This document shows, piece by piece, positions 26,629 through 36,538 of a DNA stretch of 64,000 bases (its first letter is position 1; every line of letters begins with the position of its first letter). Position numbers and translations under genes: made by a program. Source of the DNA: DATKPE01 sp033854175 (GTDB taxonomy: Bacteria > Bacteroidota > Ignavibacteria > UBA10030 > SZUA-254); assembly GCA_033854175.1 (NCBI GenBank), contig JAWOKN010000096.1, positions 62,001-126,000 on the forward strand, written 5' to 3'. The notes beneath the pieces are model-generated. The model ran no database searches. It was not told the origin of the DNA and worked only from the letters and a program-made list of their open reading frames with translations.

Positions 26629-28023
26629 TTAAAGTGTAAATTTTTGTCCCCTGACGGGAATTTCGACATGATCAAATCCATTTTGCTTCAACCCGTTTTG
26701 AAAGCAAAGTTGTCGCTCGTATTCTCCATGGACAAGAAAAACTGTTTGGAGCTTTTGCCGGTCAAACTGACGGGCATATTTTAATAACTCGTTCCCGTCT
26801 GCATGCGCGCTGAAAGAGTTATGGACAATGACCTCAGCTCTGCGTTTATATACTGAGCCAAGGATCTTCACCTCGTCTGCATTATCGACAAGTTTTTTCC
26901 CGAGCGTGTTTTCAGCCTGATATCCCACAATAAGAATTGCATTGCGGGAATCCTCGATAGTGTTCGCAAGGTGATGGAGAATGCGGCCTGCCTCGCACAT
27001 GCCGGATGCCGAGATTATCATGATGGGGTCCGTTCTATCGTTGAGTCTTTTCGAATCTTCAGATGTGCGAATGTATTGTATCTGATTCAGCCCGAATGGA
27101 TCATGATGCTGTTGGAGATGGGTCAACACATCCTCGTCAAAGCATTCAGGGTGGTGTTTGAAAATATCTGTTGCGTTAACAGCAAGCGGGCTGTCAACGT
27201 ATATGGGTATGCGAGGAAGTTTTCCGGAGTCGAAGAGAGTATGGAGAGTATAGACGATATCCTGTGTTCTCCCCACGCTGAAAGCCGGGACAACGATTTT
27301 GCCATTGCGGGCGATTATACGCATGATATCCTGTGCGAGCTGGGTTCCCATATCTTCGGGGGGATCATGAACAATTCCGCCATAGGTGCTTTCGGAGAGG
27401 AGAAATTCAACGTTGCCCATGAAAATAGGGTCTTTGATGATCGGCATATTCCATCTCCCGATGTCCCCCGTGAAACCAAGAGATTTCTCTGTACCGTGTT
27501 CTCTGATGCTGAGGACGACTGAGGCCGAACCGAGAATATGTCCGGCGTCAATGAAGGTTGCGCTCAGATCCGGAAAGAGATTAAACGGTGTGTTATAGGG
27601 TATACCAATGAACTGTTCTATGGCCTGTTGGGCTTCGACGAATGTATAGAGCGGTTGAATCGGCTGGCCATGGTGCTGTGCCAGCTTTTTGTTGAGATAT
27701 TCCGCGTCCTTTTCCTGGATATGCCCGCTGTCTGCCAGCATGACTGAACAAAGATCCTTTGTTGCAGGTGTACAGAAAATCGGGCCGTGATAACCCTGTT
27801 TTACCAATCCAGGGATATTTCCACTGTGATCAATGTGCGCGTGGGAAAGGAGTACCGCATCGATTGAAGAGGGATCAAAGGGGAAGTTTCTGTTGCGATC
27901 GGTTGCTTCACTTCGTTTTCCCTGAAACAAGCCGCAATCGAATAAAATATTCCTATTGTTGATGTGAAGCAGGTGCATCGAGCCGGTGACGGTTCGGGTT
28001 GCACCTTGAAATTCAATGATCAT
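26629..28023 (-). CDS. beta-CASP metallo-beta-lactamase-fold RNase
   Basis: A 464-residue MBL-fold hydrolase. The metal motif SHAHIDHSG (His-61, His-63, Asp-65, His-66) is followed by further ligands (DAGHILGSA; FTGDIGRW), the beta-CASP motif region (PAFSVGRTQDIVYTL; SASGMCEAGRILHHL) and the RMMBL C-terminus (HNSFSAHADGNELL; FLVHGEYE). This is the CPSF73/YSH1-like branch, predicted to be a ribonuclease acting on RNA in the cytoplasm. Length is normal. It is 31 bases downstream of the pullulanase gene. Confidence 0.92.
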   Translation of the reverse strand: MIIEFQGATRTVTGSMHLLHINNRNILFDCGLFQGKRSEATDRNRNFPFDPSSIDAVLLSHAHIDHSGNIPGLVKQGYHGPIFCTPATKDLCSVMLADSGHIQEKDAEYLNKKLAQHHGQPIQPLYTFVEAQQAIEQFIGIPYNTPFNLFPDLSATFIDAGHILGSASVVLSIREHGTEKSLGFTGDIGRWNMPIIKDPIFMGNVEFLLSESTYGGIVHDPPEDMGTQLAQDIMRIIARNGKIVVPAFSVGRTQDIVYTLHTLFDSGKLPRIPIYVDSPLAVNATDIFKHHPECFDEDVLTHLQQHHDPFGLNQIQYIRTSEDSKRLNDRTDPIMIISASGMCEAGRILHHLANTIEDSRNAILIVGYQAENTLGKKLVDNADEVKILGSVYKRRAEVIVHNSFSAHADGNELLKYARQFDRQKLQTVFLVHGEYERQLCFQNGLKQNGFDHVEIPVRGQKFTL

Positions 28024-28054
28024 TCAACCCTCGTAATGATTTCATAATGGGGAG

Positions 28055-30157
28055 TTATCGCTTCATGAATATCATCCCTGTTGTCGGCGGGATGTTCACG
28101 GTTTTACCCTTTAGGATCTTCATGGGTTTGTTGGGGTAGATCTGTGACCCATCGGCGATGATTCCCCACACACCCCGCGGCAGAGTTATCTGAGATGATT
28201 TCGCCGGGTGGCCGTTCATGAGTACAAAAAATGATTTGCCTTGATGGCCTGGAGGGGATAGGAGAGTGTAAGCGATCAAAAATTCATTTCTCGTATTTTG
28301 AAATTTAATGGCGTTTTTCGAAGCGTTGCTGAAAATTGGATACATCTTCCTTAACCGGATAAGGCCGCGATAGTAATTGTAGAGCTCGATATTCAGATCT
28401 TTGTGGTGATAATTCAACCAGTTAGTTTCATTGTCTTTTGCATAACTGTTATGATCGATCCGCCCGATATCCGTATCGGGAACATCGGTACGGGCAATAA
28501 TTTTTCCCCGTGCATATTCCTGACCCTCATCAATCATGACTGGTCCCTGTGAGGTCAGTAAGAACATAGCGGCGAGTTTACTGATCGCGAGCTGCCGCGG
28601 AGTAAGGCGGACAAATCTATCAAGATCGGTAATTCTGTCGGTGTCATGGACGTCTCCCATACCAAGGCGGACAAAATCGCCGAGCGTGTTATCATCGTGT
28701 GATTCAAGATAATTGATGCTCTCATCCTTTTTTTGAAAAACACCGCCGTTCTCACGAAGGGTCCCGGTGACATAACTCATGAAAGATTTTTTTGTATTTG
28801 TTCCCTGATACTTGCCGAAGATGAAGCCAAGCCCGTTTTGCGGATTCTGGCCCTTCACACCGTTCCTGAATAGATCATTCCAGGCTGCCCATCCGATATC
28901 GCTGAAACCTGCCGGGTCGTACTTCCCGCCACCCCAAGGTTCAGCAATCAGAATAACATTCGGGTTCACAGCTTTTGCGGCGGCAAGGATCTGTTTGCAG
29001 GTTTCTTGATCGATCAGAGTTGCTATATCGAAGCGAAATCCGTCGACGTGATATTCCTTCATCCAGTACAAAACACTTTCGATAATGAGGCGGCGAGCCA
29101 TCGGCCGTTCAGTGAAAAAATCGTTCCCGCAGCCTGAATATTTTAGAAAATTCCCGGTGGAATCTGTTCGGAAATAGTAGTATTTGTCGATGTATTTAAA
29201 GGGATTGTAATCGTATTGGGAGACATGATTATAGACAACATCCATGAGAACAGCAAAACCCTCTCGATGAAGTATTTTTATCATATCCTTCATCTCTTTC
29301 ACTGCACGCCCGTCGGTTCCGTTATAACGGCCCCGTTCCATCGTACCGTCGCTTGCATAGTAAGTTTCAGGAGCAAAATAATAGCTTGTCATGTATCCCC
29401 AGTGATTACGCTCATAGGGGTTCCAGGTATTCATTTCGCCCAGATTGTTAAGATGATGGGGATCGCGGAAGGGAAGTTCAATTGTTCCGAACTTTTGGAG
29501 GGGTAAAAATTCAACCGCGTTGACACCCAGATTCTTAAGATAGGAGAGACCACCCGTCCGCCCCTTTTCGGTGAGGCCGATAAATGTACCGCGGGCGGAT
29601 ACACCCGAGGAAGGATGTGCGGTGAGGTCTCGTAAATGTGTCTCATAAATGATCAGTTTGGAATGATCAGAGGGCGCGCGGGAGGTGTCGTTCTCCCAAT
29701 CATAGCGAGTATCGAGAATAAGTGTTTTTGCCGCATGATGATAGGAATTAAATGTTGTTACAGCGCGTGAATAAGGATCACCGATGACAATTGAAGAATC
29801 AAACATTTCTCCTTTCCCCTCAGGTCCGCTGACCTTGTAACCGTAAAATTTACCGTAGAGGTTTCCCGGGGCAATATATTCCCAGACGCCGTCGGTGGTA
29901 TCTTCGTTCATCAGGTATTCGGAACCCTGCTCTTGATCGTAACGATCAAAAAGGATAAGCATAACGGCCGTCGCCCGGGGAGCGAAGAGGCGGAAAATGG
30001 TTTTTTGGCCCTCGATAATGCATCCGAGTTCCTTTCGAGAGGCGAGGTTGTTGAATAATTTTTGATTCTCAGGTAATGAGGATGATTGTGCCCAACCCAT
30101 TGTGATCCCAATAAATAAAAATATGGATAAAGTGATGTTATGGTGTGTCATAACCAT
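28055..30157 (-). CDS. exported type I pullulanase / alpha-glucan debranching enzyme (GH13)
   Basis: An enzyme of about 700 residues from the ATG at 30157, which gives a clean signal peptide (ITLSIFLFIGITMGWAQ); the frame also has an ATG at 30229. An N-terminal CBM48-like domain (IFRLFAPRATAVMLILFD) precedes the GH13 barrel with region I DVVYNHV, region II GFRFDIATL (nucleophile Asp), region III LIAEPWGGG (acid Glu) and region IV YLESHDD. It should hydrolyse alpha-1,6 branches of pullulan, starch or glycogen. The family's usual YNWGY is NHWGYMT here. The signal peptide means it works outside the cytoplasm, on imported glucans rather than stored glycogen. Confidence 0.9.
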   Translation of the reverse strand: MVMTHHNITLSIFLFIGITMGWAQSSSLPENQKLFNNLASRKELGCIIEGQKTIFRLFAPRATAVMLILFDRYDQEQGSEYLMNEDTTDGVWEYIAPGNLYGKFYGYKVSGPEGKGEMFDSSIVIGDPYSRAVTTFNSYHHAAKTLILDTRYDWENDTSRAPSDHSKLIIYETHLRDLTAHPSSGVSARGTFIGLTEKGRTGGLSYLKNLGVNAVEFLPLQKFGTIELPFRDPHHLNNLGEMNTWNPYERNHWGYMTSYYFAPETYYASDGTMERGRYNGTDGRAVKEMKDMIKILHREGFAVLMDVVYNHVSQYDYNPFKYIDKYYYFRTDSTGNFLKYSGCGNDFFTERPMARRLIIESVLYWMKEYHVDGFRFDIATLIDQETCKQILAAAKAVNPNVILIAEPWGGGKYDPAGFSDIGWAAWNDLFRNGVKGQNPQNGLGFIFGKYQGTNTKKSFMSYVTGTLRENGGVFQKKDESINYLESHDDNTLGDFVRLGMGDVHDTDRITDLDRFVRLTPRQLAISKLAAMFLLTSQGPVMIDEGQEYARGKIIARTDVPDTDIGRIDHNSYAKDNETNWLNYHHKDLNIELYNYYRGLIRLRKMYPIFSNASKNAIKFQNTRNEFLIAYTLLSPPGHQGKSFFVLMNGHPAKSSQITLPRGVWGIIADGSQIYPNKPMKILKGKTVNIPPTTGMIFMKR

Positions 30158-30281
30158 CGGAATTTCAAAATGGATATGCAAAATTAAATAGAATAAGTGC
30201 GAGATGCAAGCATTTTGCATGATTTCCATGAGAGGGGGCAGAATGGCCCATCCTACGGGGAGGAAATATTTTCAGCAACTA

Positions 30282-32681
30282 TTAGAGTAAAGTTGCAATA
30301 CCAAAAGTGAGAAAAAATTGTTGCGGCTTTGTGAAGCGGTATGTCAGGTCGAGACGGAAAAGATCAAGGACCCGGCTTATACCGAGACCTCCTTCAGAAT
30401 ACCACCCAGGAATGATTCGGGTCGGACCAGACCATGTTTGTGCGACCGAGGTATGCACAAGAAGTTCAAGATTTTTTTTATAGAGAAATGGGATACCAAG
30501 AAGCAGGAACGGGATTGAGCGGAAATTGTGTTCAATGTTGAGCATGACGAATCGATCACCCTGAAATTCCCGCGTATCGGATCCCCGCAAGGTACCGAAT
30601 ACCGACAGCCCTGACGCCCGGGCATCGGGGGAAAAGGTCCTTTGCGGCGGAGCAGTACCGGATGTTGTTCCCGCTGACAGATTGATGCGGAGCGATGGAG
30701 GAAACAATAATTCACCGAGGAACGTCCTAATATTCCACGTTAGGAGTGCATGGTATTGAGTAAAGTTGTACGCACTATGGTCGATTCCTGGTGCCGTGTG
30801 TTCGACGGAAAATTCGACCGCATCGCGTGATATGAGGTCGATCGGCTCGGGTGGGTCTCCAAAGCGGACATCCCAGCGAAAACCGCGGTAGGCGCCCTCC
30901 AGAATCTCCGGGTTCGGGCGATAGAATGATGAAGGTCGGATCAGGCTGTAGTTTGTTACAACGCTGAGAGAAGACTGATGTTCCATGATATAACTCATCT
31001 CCGCTGACACCCAGCGCTGCGGCTGGAATTGCAGGTAGGTTCTTACTCCGTGTGCCAGATAGTAGTCGCGGTAGTCATTCTTACCCAGGAGGGAGGTGAA
31101 GGTAATAATCAACGGTCCGTAATATCCCTCATCGGGAAAATGCCGGAGAGCGTTATATGTTTCAGCACCGAACCCGAGTGTGTGAGCTTTGCTACTGTAG
31201 AGGGTAATACCAATGTCGTGTTTGATGCGGTGGTCGGATAATCCGATCCCCGCGCTTCCGTTGATTTGCACGTGTTGAAAAAGATCTTTAAATGTTTTCG
31301 ATGCACCGAGATATAACCCTTCGACACGGTTGAAATGGATATCCGCGAAATCTGTGATCGCCTCAGTACTATTTCCGGCAAGTGTCGCAAGTGGTCCCTT
31401 GGGCTCAAATTGCTTTTCGATGGTCTGCGAACTATCCAATGTTGCGTACGCCCGCTCTTCCTCACTCGTGAGTGGAACCACTACTGTAGTTTTCCAGAAA
31501 GTGGTATCAAATTTTGCTGCTGCTGAATCTATTGTCAATCGGCGTTTTTGAAATATGGAATCTGGCAATTGGGCATTAATCGTATAATCGTAAATCGAGG
31601 ATAGGAGATCAATCCCGATATGTGGAAGAGATATCCCCACAATGCTGACGCTAAATCCTCCGGTAATGTGAATATTCGTCGGCATCCAGAAAATTGAATC
31701 GTAGAGGGAAAATTGTTGCTGATACCTGACATCAACGTCGGAAAGAAATGGAATGGAGAACACGTCATTCGGCTTGACGTCGACCCCCATGACGGCATAG
31801 GTCCCGTTGGCGATCGAGATTGTACCCTCCAGGAGGGGTTTGATACGGCTCTTGGGCTTCATCTGGATTTCATAGGTCTCAATATCGTTGATTCTTCTTG
31901 TTGCGAGCAATTTATAATCGTAATTTTCCAGTGCGTTTGGTGCCGTGGGGCCGACGAAAGTAAATCTCGAGGAATTGTTCCCGGCTCGCACGGAAAATAG
32001 ATCGATATCGTCATCGTTGAAGTTTACGATCCGCCTGACTGAGGCAAAATTCTCATTGACGGGGACATTTAGCGTTTGTCGCTTCTGCCGGACAACTTCC
32101 CGGAGGGTATCTCCGCGTTTCGCATAACCTGTCGTATAAGATTCTGTAATACCGGCTATTGCTGTATCGCGCCGCATGACTTGCCGTGTGTATGCATCAA
32201 ACTGATATGAAAAGAGTTTATCCATCCATTGATGTTTGGTAGCGATCGCCCTACGGATAATCTCCAGGGCAGGGTCTTCCCCTACGACCACCACCTCAGG
32301 AATTTTTATCGGGGCGGGTGACAGCTCAATGTTTCGTGTCAGTTTTTTGTTTACAAATACCGATAATGTGTCTGGTTGATAACCCAGATAACTGAAGAGA
32401 AAGACGTGGGCACCGGAATCAACCGACAAGCTATATTCCCCCAGAGCGTTGGAGATTGTGCCTTTTGAGGTCCCGATCAGACGGATATTGGCTGCTACAA
32501 GTGGATCATGAGTTGCTGAATCGACAACGACTCCGCGGATGATGAAGGACTGTTGGCTCAGGAGACTCCAAGAGGGAAAAAGCTGAACGAAGAGCAACAT
32601 GATCATTGTGATCGTTCGATCTATCCGGCGGTCGATTGTCGTCCGTTCAATGCGGTAGGTCTGTCTATCACGACTTCGCAT
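30282..32681 (-). CDS. DUF5686 outer-membrane protein with carboxypeptidase-like N-domain
   Basis: A 799-residue protein with a signal peptide (MIMLLFVQLFPSWSLLSQ, possibly starting at the Met 25 codons in), a CarboxypepD_reg-like domain at about residues 47-125 (IRGVVVDSATHDPLVAANI, GEYSLSVDSG, FSYLGYQPDTL), then the DUF5686 region (EIIRRAIATKHQW; YTRQVMRRDTAI) and a C-terminal barrel of about 350 residues ending in a Phe-rich strand. Such proteins are typical of Bacteroidota; their role is unknown. Nineteen bases separate it from pyrG. Confidence 0.85.
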   Translation of the reverse strand: MRSRDRQTYRIERTTIDRRIDRTITMIMLLFVQLFPSWSLLSQQSFIIRGVVVDSATHDPLVAANIRLIGTSKGTISNALGEYSLSVDSGAHVFLFSYLGYQPDTLSVFVNKKLTRNIELSPAPIKIPEVVVVGEDPALEIIRRAIATKHQWMDKLFSYQFDAYTRQVMRRDTAIAGITESYTTGYAKRGDTLREVVRQKRQTLNVPVNENFASVRRIVNFNDDDIDLFSVRAGNNSSRFTFVGPTAPNALENYDYKLLATRRINDIETYEIQMKPKSRIKPLLEGTISIANGTYAVMGVDVKPNDVFSIPFLSDVDVRYQQQFSLYDSIFWMPTNIHITGGFSVSIVGISLPHIGIDLLSSIYDYTINAQLPDSIFQKRRLTIDSAAAKFDTTFWKTTVVVPLTSEEERAYATLDSSQTIEKQFEPKGPLATLAGNSTEAITDFADIHFNRVEGLYLGASKTFKDLFQHVQINGSAGIGLSDHRIKHDIGITLYSSKAHTLGFGAETYNALRHFPDEGYYGPLIITFTSLLGKNDYRDYYLAHGVRTYLQFQPQRWVSAEMSYIMEHQSSLSVVTNYSLIRPSSFYRPNPEILEGAYRGFRWDVRFGDPPEPIDLISRDAVEFSVEHTAPGIDHSAYNFTQYHALLTWNIRTFLGELLFPPSLRINLSAGTTSGTAPPQRTFSPDARASGLSVFGTLRGSDTREFQGDRFVMLNIEHNFRSIPFLLLGIPFLYKKNLELLVHTSVAQTWSGPTRIIPGWYSEGGLGISRVLDLFRLDLTYRFTKPQQFFLTFGIATLL

Positions 32682-32699
32682 AGTTAACGACGCCGGTTT

Positions 32700-34328
32700 T
32701 TACGTCGTGGACGTATATCTGTCCCTGTATTCGATTGCGGCTTTTACGAAGTCTCTGAAAAGTGGATGGGGATTGACTGCACGTGAGCGTAATTCAGGGT
32801 GAAACTGGCCGGCGATAAACCAGGGATGGCTGGGAAGTTCGATAATTTCCACGAGGTTGTTAGTTGGGCAAATACCGCTGACGACCATTCCATGTTGTTC
32901 CAGAATGCCGCGAAACGCGTTATTGACCTCATAACGGTGGCGATGCCGCTCGTGAACCAGGTCTTTATGATATGCTTTATGTGTCATCGTACCCCTCGCA
33001 ATTTTACAGGGGTAAGAACCGAGCCGCATCGTTCCCCCGTAAGCAGTGACTTTTTTCTGTTCGATCATCATATCGATGACATTGGAAGGTGTCTCGCAAA
33101 ACTCAGTACTGTTGGCATCTTTCAGGCCGCAGACATTACGGGCATACTCGATGACTGCACACTGCAGGCCCAGGCAGATTCCAAGAAAAGGGATATTGTG
33201 TTCGCGTACGTAACGGACAGCGGAAATTTTTCCCTCAATACCGCGTTCACCGAAACCAGGTGCGACCAGTAACCCGGAGAGCTGTTTCAGGTAAGGCTCA
33301 GGGCCCTGTTTTTCGATATCTTCCGCTCGGATCCACGAAAGGTTGACGGAAACATTGTTTGCAGCACCGGCATGCACGAACGATTCAGCGATGCTTTTAT
33401 ATGCGTCCTGGTGGTCGGTATATTTTCCACAGATGCCGATACTGACATTGCCGTGTGGATGTTTCAGACGATCGGTGAATTTTTTCCATTCGCGGAGATC
33501 CGGCTTTGGGCAGGTGAGGTCAAGCTTGTCAAGGATAATTTCATCGGCTTCCTGTTTTGCAAACTGGAGAGGTACCTCATAAATGGTTGTTACATCATGC
33601 GCGTCGAAGACGGAGTCGACACTGACATTCGTAAAGAGAGCGATTTTTTCGCATACCTCTTTGGTCAGAGGGGTTTCCGATCTGCAAATGAGAAGATCGG
33701 GCTGAATCCCAATTTCAAGGAGCGTCTTTACGCTGTGCTGTGTTGGTTTGGTTTTAATCTCACCGGCTGCCTTGATGTACGGGACAAGGGTGACATGGAC
33801 AGAGATCGCGTTATTTTCACCCTGCGCAAACATGAACTGCCGCATTGCCTCAAGGAAGGGAAGACTTTCGATATCACCTACCGTACCGCCGATTTCAATA
33901 ATAACAACATCGTAATCTCCGGTGTGTCCAAGTATTTCGAACCGGCGTTTGATTTCATCGGTGATATGCGGAATAACCTGGACTGTTGCCCCGAGATAAT
34001 CGCCACGCCGCTCTTTAGAAATGACTTCAAAATAAATCTGACCAGTCGTAGCGTTGTTATTTTTTGTCATATTCACATCGAGAAATCGTTCATAATGGCC
34101 GAGATCAAGGTCTGTCTCCGCACCATCGTCTGTAACATATACCTCGCCATGTTGGAATGGATTCATTGTTCCGGGATCGACATTGATATACGGGTCGAAT
34201 TTTTGGATAGTCACCCTGAGACCACGCGTTTTTAACAGTAAACCGATCGACGCGGCGGCAATGCCCTTGCCAAGGGAGGATATAACACCACCGGTTATAA
34301 AGATATATTTGACTTTATGTTTTGCCAT
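32700..34328 (-). CDS. pyrG: CTP synthase
   Basis: A 542-residue CTP synthase, making CTP from UTP, ATP and glutamine. The N-terminal synthetase domain shows FITGGVISSLGKGI, KFDPYINVDPGTMNPFQHG and EVYVTDDGAETDLDLGHYE. The glutaminase domain has the nucleophile Cys in FLGICLGLQCAV and the His/Glu pair in GQFHPELRS. Length and motifs are normal. It lies two genes after kdsB, whose reaction uses CTP. Confidence 0.97.
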   Translation of the reverse strand: MAKHKVKYIFITGGVISSLGKGIAAASIGLLLKTRGLRVTIQKFDPYINVDPGTMNPFQHGEVYVTDDGAETDLDLGHYERFLDVNMTKNNNATTGQIYFEVISKERRGDYLGATVQVIPHITDEIKRRFEILGHTGDYDVVIIEIGGTVGDIESLPFLEAMRQFMFAQGENNAISVHVTLVPYIKAAGEIKTKPTQHSVKTLLEIGIQPDLLICRSETPLTKEVCEKIALFTNVSVDSVFDAHDVTTIYEVPLQFAKQEADEIILDKLDLTCPKPDLREWKKFTDRLKHPHGNVSIGICGKYTDHQDAYKSIAESFVHAGAANNVSVNLSWIRAEDIEKQGPEPYLKQLSGLLVAPGFGERGIEGKISAVRYVREHNIPFLGICLGLQCAVIEYARNVCGLKDANSTEFCETPSNVIDMMIEQKKVTAYGGTMRLGSYPCKIARGTMTHKAYHKDLVHERHRHRYEVNNAFRGILEQHGMVVSGICPTNNLVEIIELPSHPWFIAGQFHPELRSRAVNPHPLFRDFVKAAIEYRDRYTSTT

Positions 34329-34337
34329 GGATTGTTC

Positions 34338-34970
34338 TCATTTGACGGAGAGATGTTCGGGAGTCACAATTCCGCCAGAAAGAGCGAGTTTGAGCCCCTC
34401 TTCGACCGAAATGTCGAGGACACGGAGATTTTCTCTCGGGGCGAGTATCAGCAAGCCCGATGTCGGATTTGGCGGATTGAGTATATAAACGCTGACAAGT
34501 TCCTTCACGGGTGCGGCATTGAGAAACGTTAATTCGTTCGTAACGAACCCGATTGTCCAAAGGTCCTTGCGAGGATATTCAACGAGGACCACCTGTCGAA
34601 ACGATTTTCCTTTTTTCCCCGATTGAAATGCATTGAGGAGATCCTTCATCGCGCTATAAATCGTTCGTGCAAGCGGGATCGAAGAGATGAGCCGTTCGAA
34701 GGATTTTAATAACGTCAGACCAAAAAGATTCCTTGTTTGGAGTCCGATGAGAAGGATAAGGATAAACATGGCAATGAAACCCAGACCGGGGATGTGTCGG
34801 GCGAGGATATGATCGAAGATTGGTGAGATGATGCCGTCGACCGCGTTGAATAAGCCTTGCAGGACCCAGATGGTTATGACGACGGGGACGGTAACAACAA
34901 GTCCGCGTCCGAACGTCGTCCGGAAAAATTGCCACACAGTTATGTGTTCCCGTTCATGATCGTCGTTCAT
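34338..34970 (-). CDS. DUF502-family membrane protein
   Basis: A 210-residue protein with two membrane helices near the N-terminus (about residues 24-47 and 63-82) and a soluble C-terminal domain. The motifs GLVVTVPVVITIWVL, IPLARTIYSAMKDLL, VLVEYPRKDLWTIGFVTNE and NPTSGLLILAPRENL are those of DUF502. Function is unknown. Its ATG overlaps the kdsB stop by four bases and it ends nine bases before pyrG. Confidence 0.9.
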   Translation of the reverse strand: MNDDHEREHITVWQFFRTTFGRGLVVTVPVVITIWVLQGLFNAVDGIISPIFDHILARHIPGLGFIAMFILILLIGLQTRNLFGLTLLKSFERLISSIPLARTIYSAMKDLLNAFQSGKKGKSFRQVVLVEYPRKDLWTIGFVTNELTFLNAAPVKELVSVYILNPPNPTSGLLILAPRENLRVLDISVEEGLKLALSGGIVTPEHLSVK

Positions 34971-35764
34971 GGTGTACTCCTGATTGATTTGGTCCGTAAA
35001 ATAGCGCGCACGCGCTCAGCATCCTCAGGGGTGTCAACCGGCATGCTGTCGAATGTTGTGACACGAGTTTTAACCTTTATTCCGTGCTCCAGCAATCTGA
35101 GCTGTTCAAGCTTTTCAGCACGTTCAAGTTTTGATTCATCCCATCCTGCGAATCTCAGCAGGACTCCGCGCCGGTAGACATAAAGGCCGATATGTTTGTA
35201 ATATGTGTGGTATAAGTGCCATTGTTTACTGTTGTGATCGTCCCGGATGTGTGGAATGGGCGAGCGGGAGAAGTAGAGTGCAAAACCATCCTGATCAACC
35301 ACAACTTTGACAACGTTCGGATTCAGCAGTTCACTCGCTGAATTCATTTCCCGAACGAGTGTGCTAGCTTGAATCTGTTCGTCGGTGAGCAGCGGTTCGA
35401 CGGCCTCATTGATCATCGGGGGAGGGATAAGGGGTTCATCACCCTGGATATTCACAAATATGTCGCCTTCAGGATGCTGAGAGGCTGCAAAAGCGACACG
35501 ATCGGTGCCCGAGCGTAGCTCGATTGGGGTCATCATGGCTTTTCCACCGAACGAAGCGACAGCATCGGCAATTTCCTGGTGGTCAGTTGCGACGATGACC
35601 TCGCTGAGAGATGCCGCTTTCGATGCCTGCTCATAGACATGCTGGATCATCGGCTTTCCGCAAAGGTCGAGAAGAGGTTTGGCGGGAAGGCGGCTTGATC
35701 CATACCGCGCTGGAATAATACCTATGACCGATCTGGATTTGCTTTTTTGTTTTTTCTCCACCAT
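34967..35764 (-). CDS. kdsB: 3-deoxy-manno-octulosonate cytidylyltransferase
   Basis: A 265-residue enzyme activating Kdo with CTP to CMP-Kdo for LPS inner-core synthesis. It has the nucleotide-binding IIPARYGSSRLPAKPL, VIVATDHQEI, RSGTDRVAF and NIQGDEPLI motifs of the family. The ATG at 35764 is preceded by AAGGA; an upstream in-frame ATG at 35782 adds six residues and is less likely. Together with plsC and pyrG it points to an envelope-building operon and a Gram-negative cell. Confidence 0.95.
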   Translation of the reverse strand: MVEKKQKSKSRSVIGIIPARYGSSRLPAKPLLDLCGKPMIQHVYEQASKAASLSEVIVATDHQEIADAVASFGGKAMMTPIELRSGTDRVAFAASQHPEGDIFVNIQGDEPLIPPPMINEAVEPLLTDEQIQASTLVREMNSASELLNPNVVKVVVDQDGFALYFSRSPIPHIRDDHNSKQWHLYHTYYKHIGLYVYRRGVLLRFAGWDESKLERAEKLEQLRLLEHGIKVKTRVTTFDSMPVDTPEDAERVRAILRTKSIRSTP

Positions 35765-35827
35765 CAGAAAATCCTTGAGCAAATTTTTACCACGTTAAAT
35801 AGATCTGTCTTGTTTCCCATGTGTGTA

Positions 35828-36538
35828 TTATTGTGTTTTGTAGTTTTTCGTGATCACACTGTGGACACGATCTCTTAACTCAAGTTCATTCTCCTTACCG
35901 TTTTCGCCCGGTGGCTCAATAGGTTTGTCGATGATAACCGTGACGGTCCCGGGGTTTAGACGGAAAGATCCTTTTTTCAGAATGTTGAAAGTTCCATTAA
36001 GAGTGACCGGTACGACGGGGGTGTGTGCTTTCATGGCGAGGTTGAACGGTCCCCGCTTGAATGGTTGAAGTTTTCCGTCCTTGGTCCTAGTTCCTTCGCC
36101 AAACAGGAGGATGGATGCACCGCCTCCAATTTTGGAAATCGCATCTTCGATACTCCGCATAGCATCAGTTCCCTTTTTCCGATCGATCGGAATATACGTT
36201 TTACCGAATTTTAAACCCCAGCCGAATATGGGTAGATAATGCAATTCTTTTTTATAAATAATACGTATATCGTAAGGAATAGCCGCAAGAACCACCGGAA
36301 TATCAAAAAGGCTCGCGTGGTTTGAAACGTAAACATAACTTTGATGCGGATCAAGAAGTGGAAGCCCTTGTACAGCGAGCGTGATCCTCGCGAGTTTCAG
36401 TGTCCCGCGGGCATGAAAACGGGCGAGTTTTTGATATATTCTCCCATTTGTGTCAAACGGTGAGCAGATAATGACGAGCGACGCCGAGATAATGCTGTGC
36501 AGAATAATGATGATAAGCCGTATGGCGGATATGATCAT
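35828..36538 (-). CDS. plsC: 1-acyl-sn-glycerol-3-phosphate acyltransferase
   Basis: A 236-residue membrane-associated acyltransferase that converts lysophosphatidate to phosphatidate. It has an N-terminal hydrophobic segment, the catalytic motif NHASLFD (residues 73-79; HxxxxD) and the substrate motif FGEGTRTKDGKLQPFKRG, then PVVPVTLNG. It is the first gene of the long minus-strand run; its start is followed upstream by more than 500 bases without a confident gene. Confidence 0.92.
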   Translation of the reverse strand: MIISAIRLIIIILHSIISASLVIICSPFDTNGRIYQKLARFHARGTLKLARITLAVQGLPLLDPHQSYVYVSNHASLFDIPVVLAAIPYDIRIIYKKELHYLPIFGWGLKFGKTYIPIDRKKGTDAMRSIEDAISKIGGGASILLFGEGTRTKDGKLQPFKRGPFNLAMKAHTPVVPVTLNGTFNILKKGSFRLNPGTVTVIIDKPIEPPGENGKENELELRDRVHSVITKNYKTQ

